Of a stretch of 62,366 bases of DNA, positions 57,157 to 62,366 are shown one piece after another. Below the pieces are notes generated by a model. It searched no databases and had not been told where the DNA came from. It was given only the letters and a program-made list of their open reading frames with translations. Numbering within the stretch: the first letter of the stretch is position 1; the number at the start of each line of letters is the position of its first letter. The DNA is from Ignavibacteriales bacterium (GTDB taxonomy: Bacteria > Bacteroidota > Ignavibacteria > Ignavibacteriales > Melioribacteraceae). The position numbers and the translations under genes were made by a program. The DNA is taken from positions 1 through 62,366 of the forward strand of contig JAGUYK010000024.1 of NCBI GenBank assembly GCA_020061355.1, given 5' to 3'.

Positions 57157-57567
57157 ATGTCAATTTCGATTTTTTCTGAAATTGAATCCTGGAAGGAATC
57201 AAGAAAATTTGCAGCTGAAATTTATGCATTAACTTCTAATCAGAAACTTGCAAAGGATTATGGATTTAAGGATCAATTACTGAGGGCATCAGTTTCGATT
57301 ATGTCGAATATTGCAGAAGGATTCGATAGCGGTTCTAAAAAATCATTTATTAATTACTTAAATCATTCTTTTGGTTCTTCTTCAGAGGTACAATCTTTAT
57401 TATTTATTGCATTTGATATTGGTTATATTTCAAAAGTGGAATTCGAACAACTTAATAATCGGCTTGAAAAGATCAGGAAATTAATTGGCGGTTTCATTAA
57501 ATACTTAAAAAATCCTTTAAATGAATCATCAACCAAGAATAAAGAACCCAGAACTAAGAACTATTAA
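57157..57567 (+). CDS. Four-helix-bundle protein (23S rRNA intervening-sequence type), copy 1
   Basis: 136 residues. The helical core matches this family: WKESRKFAAEIYALT, DQLLRASVSIMSNIAEGFD and NHSFGSSSEVQSLLFIAFD. Known members are four-helix bundles, encoded inside 23S rRNA inserts in spirochetes and as free genes elsewhere; their activity is unclear. The last 13 residues (SSTKNKEPRTKNY) are read from an (AACYAAG)n repeat and look added. A second family member lies at 61928. Confidence 0.85.
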   Translation: MSISIFSEIESWKESRKFAAEIYALTSNQKLAKDYGFKDQLLRASVSIMSNIAEGFDSGSKKSFINYLNHSFGSSSEVQSLLFIAFDIGYISKVEFEQLNNRLEKIRKLIGGFIKYLKNPLNESSTKNKEPRTKNY

Positions 57568-57569
57568 TT

Positions 57570-58481
57570 ATGCTCCTAGAAACTCTCGATCTTAGAACCA
57601 AAGACATTCTGATCTACTCTCAGAATCTCTTCAATTTCAATGACAGTTTTAAGATCATCTATAAAAATGAAAAGATCAGGCGGCCTCAAAGGATCAGCTA
57701 CTTTGACGTGTGTAATTTTGTTAAAGAATCGGCTCCCAAAAATTTAATCATATATAGACTTCTTACTAACATAACTAACCTTGATGCATATTCTACCAAG
57801 TACGGCTACTTTATTAAAATAAACGAAAAGATGGAACTGATCTATTTCGATCCGATCTTTGCCATAAAAGATTTAAGACATTTGAGGTTTGAACTGAACC
57901 CGAATCACTTCCGCTTTAAGATCCAGCAGGTCGGTCTCACATCGGTCACCCAATGGCAGAGCGAACCTGATTTTGCGGAGATATTCAAATTCGACTTGAG
58001 GGCAGTGGAAGCTCAGAATCAGAACGATAAAATTTTTGCCGATGCAATTTTTGCTTTCGATCCTAATTATAACGACGGGGAGTTGGAAGAGAGAATTATA
58101 GAAGATGAGGAAGAAAAAGTTCCGCGTAAAAGTATAGCAAAACCTGCCACGGCTGAAACAACTGATTCTACCGTATCACTTAGTAATATTGCAGAGGATA
58201 AAGCTCCTGCGGTTAAAGTAATGAACGCTCCAAATCCTCCCAATCCTAATCAGGTTCAGGAACTGCGGGAAGAGATTATTTCGCTCCTTAAACAGGCGCT
58301 TAACATAGATACTGAATTAAATTCGAAAATAGAAAAACAGCCCGCTAAGATAGAGCCGGAAGTAAAGAAAGAATCTGAAGAACGCGTAAAAAATGTTTTC
58401 GATCTTTTTAAGTCGACTAATAAATCTGATGGACTGACCGATAGGGAAAAAGAATCTGTAATTTTAAGATTTACAAAATAA
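57570..58481 (+). CDS. Unrecognised 303-residue protein
   Basis: The start lies 2 bases after the four-helix gene, so they are probably co-transcribed. Residues 1-165 are a compact alpha/beta domain rich in Phe, Tyr, Asn and Ile (for example NLIIYRLLTNITNLDAYSTK), with no membrane segment or known motif. Residues 175-235 are a low-complexity acidic and proline-rich linker, and 238-303 a charged helical end that closes with a LTDREKESVILRF element resembling a small C-terminal helix pair. No family was recognised and no function is proposed. It is a candidate for structure prediction. Confidence 0.6.
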   Translation: MLLETLDLRTKDILIYSQNLFNFNDSFKIIYKNEKIRRPQRISYFDVCNFVKESAPKNLIIYRLLTNITNLDAYSTKYGYFIKINEKMELIYFDPIFAIKDLRHLRFELNPNHFRFKIQQVGLTSVTQWQSEPDFAEIFKFDLRAVEAQNQNDKIFADAIFAFDPNYNDGELEERIIEDEEEKVPRKSIAKPATAETTDSTVSLSNIAEDKAPAVKVMNAPNPPNPNQVQELREEIISLLKQALNIDTELNSKIEKQPAKIEPEVKKESEERVKNVFDLFKSTNKSDGLTDREKESVILRFTK

Positions 58482-59231
58482 AAGCTGTTTAGGTAATCAG
58501 TAATGAGTAATCAGTAACAAAGAAACAAAGTAACAAAGTACGAAGAACCAAAAACTAAGAACGAAGAACTAAGTACTAAGAACTTTCATACATTCATCCA
58601 AACTTCCATACTTTTTCCATAGAATTTTTTTGTTAAAAGTCACTATTTATTCTATATAAATTTTCATTATATTCTTACTTGAAAATAGGGTAATGGATAA
58701 AATTCTGCATATTCCAATGAGGGCTTTTGGGCTTATTCCATTTCAAGACCAATTATCAGTTTTTGTGACTGACCTAAGCGGAGCTGTATCCGGAATGTAT
58801 GCTTGGAATGAAAGTTCCTGAGTTATGAGTGATCAGAAATGCGTGACAGAGTAACAAAGTAGCTGAGAACAGAGGACGGAAAACAGAGAACTGATTAAGG
58901 ATTACTGACTTTGTATCCTTGTTACTTTACTCTTTAACCAAGAACCAAGCACTAAGAACTAAGAACCTTTATCATTCATGGAATCAATCAATCAGCCACA
59001 ACCCGTTACTCTTAACTGATTACTGTTTACTCATTACTCTTTACTGACTTTGTCTCTTTGTATCCTTGTTACTTTACTCTTTAACCAAGAACCAAGCACT
59101 AAGAACTAAGAACCTTTATCATTCATAGAATCAATCAATCAGCCACAACCCGTTACTCTTAACTAATTACTGTTTACTCATTACTCTTTACTGACATTGT
59201 CTCTTTTAACTTTTTACTTAATTCTTTTTAC
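58482..59231. repeat. Intergenic repeat block with a 147-bp tandem duplication
   Basis: 750 bases with almost no coding content. AACAAAGT octamers lead at 58510-58545, then AACYAAG heptamers at 58546-58590. A unique AT-rich stretch (58600-58820) holds one short open frame listed separately. From 58909 to about 59201 two 147-base copies stand in tandem with only a few differences, each with (AACCAAG) units and the words TTACTGTTTACTC and GTTACTTTACTC. Confidence 0.85.
58693..58821 (+). CDS. Possible 42-residue peptide gene
   Basis: ATG to TGA frame of 42 codons in the only non-repeated part of the block: MDKILHIPMRAFGLIPFQ at the start and VSGMYAWNESS at the end. The upstream AATAGGG is a weak RBS. 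The residues are balanced and not repeat-derived, but no family was recognised, so this could be chance or a gene remnant. Confidence 0.25.
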   Translation: MDKILHIPMRAFGLIPFQDQLSVFVTDLSGAVSGMYAWNESS

Positions 59232-59237
59232 TTGATT

Positions 59238-59426
59238 ATGAAACAGAATAACGAAACTAGCCATACTAAATCACTCTCTCCGCAGCAGAAACTGGATGAG
59301 GCATTAAAATTATATTATACAGCGCGTGAACTGAAAAGAGCAGGATTAAAATTACTCTATCCTGATTTGGATAATGAAAAAATCGAGAAGAAAATTACAG
59401 AGATATTCCTAAGTGCAAAATCTTAA
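59238..59426 (+). CDS. Small helical protein preceding a nucleotidyltransferase (second module, gene 1)
   Basis: 62 residues from the ATG at 59238. The pattern LSPQQKLDEALKLYYTAREL and KRAGLKLLYPDLDNEKIEKK, ending in ITEIFLSAKS, matches a small family I recall directly before AbiEii-type nucleotidyltransferases. The next gene's GTG overlaps its end by 14 bases. Possible antitoxin or partner. Confidence 0.65.
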   Translation: MKQNNETSHTKSLSPQQKLDEALKLYYTARELKRAGLKLLYPDLDNEKIEKKITEIFLSAKS

Positions 59427-59979
59427 TCTATTCTCAATCTATTTGGATAAACTGGACCGTCTGAAAATCGATTATTTTATAACCGGCTCAGTAGCTTCAA
59501 TTGTTTATGGGCAACCTAGATTGACTCATGATATCGACCTCGTTGTTTCCCTTTACCCGGAAATTGTTGATAGGATTATTTCAGAATTTAATATTAATCA
59601 ATTCTACTGCCCGCCGGAAGAAGTTATAAAGACTGAAGTTAGACGCGAATCCAATGGACGCTTTAAAATCATTCATCATGAAACAGGATTCAAAGCAGAT
59701 ATTTATTTGATTGGAAATGATCCGTTCCAGAAATGGGCAATGGAAAACAGAAAAAGCATTCAATTTTATGATAAAAATATTTTCATTGCCCCGCCTGAAT
59801 ATCTGATAATTAAAAAATTAGAGTTTTATAAAGAAGGAAATGGTGAAAAACATTTGACGGATATAAAAGCCGTTGTTGAATATTCCGGGGATTTGATTGA
59901 TTATAATTTCCTTCTAACTCACATTGTAAATAGGGGTCTTTCTGAAGTCTGGTCTAAACTTGGAATAAGGAATAAATGA
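59413..59979 (+). CDS. Nucleotidyltransferase-fold protein (second module, gene 2)
   Basis: 188 residues from the GTG at 59413 inside the previous gene. Motif FITGSVASIVYGQPRLTHDIDLVV (about 21-44) has the GS/GG and D-x-D of the nucleotidyltransferase fold. Later residues (EYLIIKKLEFYKEGNGEKHLTDI) resemble AbiEii/DUF6036-like proteins. It differs in sequence from the module at 53.6 kb, and here the small gene precedes it. Confidence 0.78.
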   Translation: MQNLNLFSIYLDKLDRLKIDYFITGSVASIVYGQPRLTHDIDLVVSLYPEIVDRIISEFNINQFYCPPEEVIKTEVRRESNGRFKIIHHETGFKADIYLIGNDPFQKWAMENRKSIQFYDKNIFIAPPEYLIIKKLEFYKEGNGEKHLTDIKAVVEYSGDLIDYNFLLTHIVNRGLSEVWSKLGIRNK

Positions 59980-60416
59980 GTATAAGTAATTGCAAATTTA
60001 TTCAATTATTTGTCCCTAACAGTCTTCCGTCCTCAGACTTCCGTATTCTGCTTACTGATCACAGATCACTGTTTACTTTTTACTTTATAAATTCTCCTTT
60101 ATACTTTCTTCTTGTTATATTGTCACTATACTCTTTAAAATCTTTAACTAAGAACTACGAACTCAGAACTAAGAACCTTTATTCTCCATGCAAACAAACA
60201 ATCAAGCATGCAAATAGAACTCTTTACTGATTACTGTTTACTCTTTACTCACTTTGTCTCTTTGTATCCTTGTTACTTTACTCTTTAACCAAGAACCAAG
60301 CACTAGGAACTAAGAACCTTTATTCTCCATGCAAACAAACAATCAAGCATGCAAATAGAACTCTTTACTGACTTTGTCACTTTGTTACCTTTTTACTTAT
60401 TACACAGTAGGTTCTT
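59980..60416. repeat. Intergenic repeat block with a 141-bp tandem duplication
   Basis: Words CTTCCGTCCTCAG, TTACTGATCACAG and (AACTAAG) recur from 59998. The sequence AAGAACCTTTATTCTCCATG occurs at 60171 and again at 60312, so the unit repeats after 141 bases; each copy includes the ATGCAAACAAACAATCAAGC stretch. A frame in this DNA at 59976-60230 is made of repeat words and was not called a gene. AAAAACTAAGGTTC-type words lie before the next ATG. Confidence 0.8.
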
Positions 60417-61823
60417 ATGACTCACAAAACTCAATTACTAACTAAAATCACCTCCCGATCCGCTAAAATAGGTGTTATTGGACTCGGCTACGTCGGACTC
60501 CCCCTCGCTCTCACATTTGCTGAAAAGGGATTTAAAGTAACCGGCTTCGATATAGATGAAAAGAAGATACCAATGCTTAATAATGGTGAGAGCTATATAA
60601 AGCATATTCCTTCATCCAGAATCAAATCAGCAGTCGATTCTACAAATTTTGAAGCTACGTCTGACTTTTCACGTCTCACGTCTACAGATGTAATCATCAT
60701 CTGCGTTCCTACTCCGCTTGATGAACATAGAGAACCTGATTTAAGTTATGTCGAAAACTCAGCTTATGAAGTCTCTAAATACTTGAAAAAAGGTCAACTC
60801 GTAGTCCTTGAATCCTCTACTTATCCCGGAACAACCGATGAAGTTTTACTCCCGATTTTAGAGCAGGGGATTAAAGCCGTTATTGGTCTCGATCCTGATG
60901 ATGAAGACCGTCTTACGCCTGCCCGCCATCTTATTGGCGGGTCTTCCGTCTCACGTTTCACGGTAGGAGATGATTTCTTCCTCGCATTTAGTCCCGAGCG
61001 CGAAGACCCGAACAATTCGGATTATACCACATCAACAATTCCAAAAGTAGTAGGCGGTGTTACACCAAATTGCCTTGAGGTTGCCTGCGCTCTTTACGAT
61101 CAGGTAATCGTGAAAACAGTTCCCGTTAGCTCGGCTAGGGCAGCAGAGGCAACAAAACTCTTAGAGAATATCTTCCGCTCGATTAATATTGCTCTGGTCA
61201 ACGAACTTAAAATGGTCTTCGACCGGATGGATATCGATATCTGGGAAGTGATTAATGCTGCTAAAACTAAACCGTTCGGGTTTATGGAGTTTCAGCCTGG
61301 ACCGGGCTTAGGCGGTCACTGCATTCCGATCGATCCGTTCTATCTTACATGGAAAGCACGTGAGTATGATATTAACACCAAGTTCATTGAACTCGCAGGT
61401 GAAATAAATACTTACCAACCCTATTATGTTGTCGAAAAAACAAGGGATCTATTAAACAAGAATGGAAAGTCCTTAAGTCAATCTTCCATATTAATATTAG
61501 GAATCTCTTACAAAAAAAATATAGATGATATGAGGGAGTCACCTTCGCTAAAACTAATTGAATTGTTTCAAGCTAAAGGTGCTAATGTCGATTATCACGA
61601 TCCTTATATTCCAAAGCTTCCCCCGACACGCAAATATAATTTTGAAATGAGTTCCGTACCTCTCACCTCAGGCTCTCTTGCCTCTTACGACCTTGTTCTT
61701 CTCTCCACCGACCACGACTCATTAGATTATCAGCTCATAGCCGATAACGCAAAGCTGATAGTGGATACGAGAAATGTGTTTGAGAGGAAGGGGATTAAGA
61801 GTGATAAGGTTAATAAGGCATGA
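60417..61823 (+). CDS. Nucleotide-sugar dehydrogenase (UDP-N-acetylglucosamine 6-dehydrogenase type) with an in-frame insertion
   Basis: 468 residues of the UDP-glucose/GDP-mannose dehydrogenase family; typical relatives are near 430-440. NAD loop GVIGLGYVGLPLALT (about 19-33), ESSTYPGTT (about 125-133), the active-site Cys in GLGGHCIPIDPFYL (about 299-312), and the C-terminal domain with ILGISYKKNIDDMRESPS. The closest pattern is the WbpA type. Between LLPILEQ and VGDDFFLAFSPER lies an unusual stretch of about 29 residues (153-181: LTPARHLIGGSSVSRF). It contributes an acidic sugar to capsule or exopolysaccharide made by the 41-45 kb genes. Confidence 0.85.
   Translation: MTHKTQLLTKITSRSAKIGVIGLGYVGLPLALTFAEKGFKVTGFDIDEKKIPMLNNGESYIKHIPSSRIKSAVDSTNFEATSDFSRLTSTDVIIICVPTPLDEHREPDLSYVENSAYEVSKYLKKGQLVVLESSTYPGTTDEVLLPILEQGIKAVIGLDPDDEDRLTPARHLIGGSSVSRFTVGDDFFLAFSPEREDPNNSDYTTSTIPKVVGGVTPNCLEVACALYDQVIVKTVPVSSARAAEATKLLENIFRSINIALVNELKMVFDRMDIDIWEVINAAKTKPFGFMEFQPGPGLGGHCIPIDPFYLTWKAREYDINTKFIELAGEINTYQPYYVVEKTRDLLNKNGKSLSQSSILILGISYKKNIDDMRESPSLKLIELFQAKGANVDYHDPYIPKLPPTRKYNFEMSSVPLTSGSLASYDLVLLSTDHDSLDYQLIADNAKLIVDTRNVFERKGIKSDKVNKA
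60876..60962 (+). repeat. REP-like element inside the nucleotide-sugar dehydrogenase coding sequence
   Basis: The core is the perfect hairpin CCCGCCA-tcttat-TGGCGGG at 60922-60941, nearly identical to the intergenic hairpin at 5677-5696 read on the minus strand (CCGCCGTCTTATTGGCGG). The flanking words CGTCTTACGCCTG and CTTCCGTCTCACG belong to the intergenic vocabulary. It codes the extra ~29 residues without breaking the frame. Confidence 0.75.
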
Positions 61824-61927
61824 ATGAGTAACAGTGAAACAAAGTAACAGAGAAACAAAGTGACAGAGTAACAAAGTGACAGAGAACGGAGGACTGAAAA
61901 CGGAAAACAGAAAACTGAAAACTGATT
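61824..61927. repeat. Octamer repeat patch (AACAAAGT)n
   Basis: Words AACAAAGT and AACAGAGAAACAAAG recur five or more times, then GGAAAACAGAAAACTGAAAAC. The patch fills the whole gap between the dehydrogenase and the four-helix gene. No gene is seen. Confidence 0.75.
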
Positions 61928-62302
61928 ATGATTAAAAGCATAAATGATTTGGAAATATATAAATCTGCCTACGATTTGGCGCTAAAGATTCATACTATGA
62001 CCAATACCTATCCTAAAGAAGAAAAGTATTCACTTATTGATCAGATAAGAAGATCTTCACGATCTGTTGCAATGAATATCCGTGAGGGTTTTGCTAAACG
62101 TAAATATGAAAATATTTTTATTCGTCATCTTGTAGATGCATTAGGATCATCTGAAGAAACTAGAGGATGGCTCAATTTCTCGAAAGATTTGGGATATATC
62201 GATGTTAATATTTTTATAGAAATGGATAACTATTACGATCAATTGAATTCAAAATTGCATAAGACAAGAGGCTGTAAAATATTTTGTGTAAACGGGTTTT
62301 AG
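61928..62302 (+). CDS. Four-helix-bundle protein (23S rRNA intervening-sequence type), copy 2
   Basis: 124 residues with the family core: DLEIYKSAYDLALKIHTMT, DQIRRSSRSVAMNIREGF and HLVDALGSSEETRGWLNFS. It ends in LHKTRGCKIFCVNGF, unlike the usual short charged end, so the last helix may be altered. It is preceded by an octamer repeat patch. Its function is unknown; see also copy 1 at 57157. Confidence 0.85.
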   Translation: MIKSINDLEIYKSAYDLALKIHTMTNTYPKEEKYSLIDQIRRSSRSVAMNIREGFAKRKYENIFIRHLVDALGSSEETRGWLNFSKDLGYIDVNIFIEMDNYYDQLNSKLHKTRGCKIFCVNGF

Positions 62303-62366
62303 AGTCAAAGTACATTTTGAAGTCTCTCATCAAAAGTAACAGATAAATGAGAAAGAACCAACGCCC

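Noticed and set aside
59976-60230. 84-codon frame after the second nucleotidyltransferase
   Set aside because: Composed of repeat words, no RBS, and it includes part of the 141-bp duplication.
58482-62000. CRISPR array
   Set aside because: The repeat units are 7-8 bases or 141-147 bases and contiguous, with no unique spacers of constant length between conserved ~30-base repeats, and there are no cas genes.

Overview
The window reads as chromosome of an AT-rich Gram-negative bacterium of the Bacteroidota/Ignavibacteriota group, most likely the Ignavibacteria. The best single clue is the C-terminal type IX secretion (Por) sorting domain on the propeller protein at 32170-33453, with the NYPNPFNPST motif typical of that class. 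Monomeric NADP-isocitrate dehydrogenase, ThyX, many outer-membrane and lipoprotein genes, and frequent TTG start codons fit. The taxonomic call is an inference.

Layout. 1-5.7 kb: the 3' end of tRNA-Ala(GGC) with its terminator, a secreted HEAT-repeat protein, then a minus-strand run of five small, mostly unrecognised genes separated by palindromic spacers that share sequence blocks (cassette-like). 5.9-6.9 kb: a Nudix reading frame with no visible start and a double-HTH regulator. 7.0-29.0 kb: a long plus-strand housekeeping run (MATE exporter, Maf, icd, EF-G-like GTPase, HIT, thyX-folA-mutL, acyl-CoA mutase, UbiA, CorC/HlyC, tgt-yajC, agmatinase, NfeD protease). 29.0-31.7 kb (minus): lipoprotein, ndk, sucD. 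32.2 kb: T9SS propeller protein. 33.5-37.6 kb (minus): psd-pssA-purS-purQ-tatA-gatA. 37.7-45.8 kb (plus): ybaB-recR, methyltransferase, two lipoproteins, ftsX, then an exopolysaccharide block (SLBB protein, Wzc-type kinase, UDP-sugar decarboxylase) and a beta-barrel protein. 45.9-51.4 kb (minus): CIRCE-groES-groEL and plsY-degS-purB. 51.4-62.3 kb (plus): a repeat-rich accessory zone with an AAA/DUF4143 ATPase, two nucleotidyltransferase-containing gene pairs, alpha-glucan phosphorylase, two four-helix-bundle proteins, an unrecognised 303-residue protein and a nucleotide-sugar dehydrogenase.

Most striking points. (1) A two-gene nucleotidyltransferase module (53634-54327) lies between two copies, about 95 percent alike, of the alpha-glucan phosphorylase leader. 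The upstream copy still carries the phosphorylase RBS and first codons as a ten-codon leader peptide whose stop overlaps the module's start codon. The module therefore looks inserted at the phosphorylase start, with the 5' end regenerated. (2) The 2.7-4.7 kb spacers share blocks and hairpins like recombination sites of a cassette array, though no integrase is visible. (3) Heptameric (AACYAAG)n and octameric (AACAAAGT)n degenerate repeats fill the intergenic regions of the last 15 kb, run into protein C-termini, and form 141- and 147-bp tandem duplications. (4) A REP-like hairpin family found in intergenic DNA also lies in frame inside the nucleotide-sugar dehydrogenase, where the family normally has a short loop.
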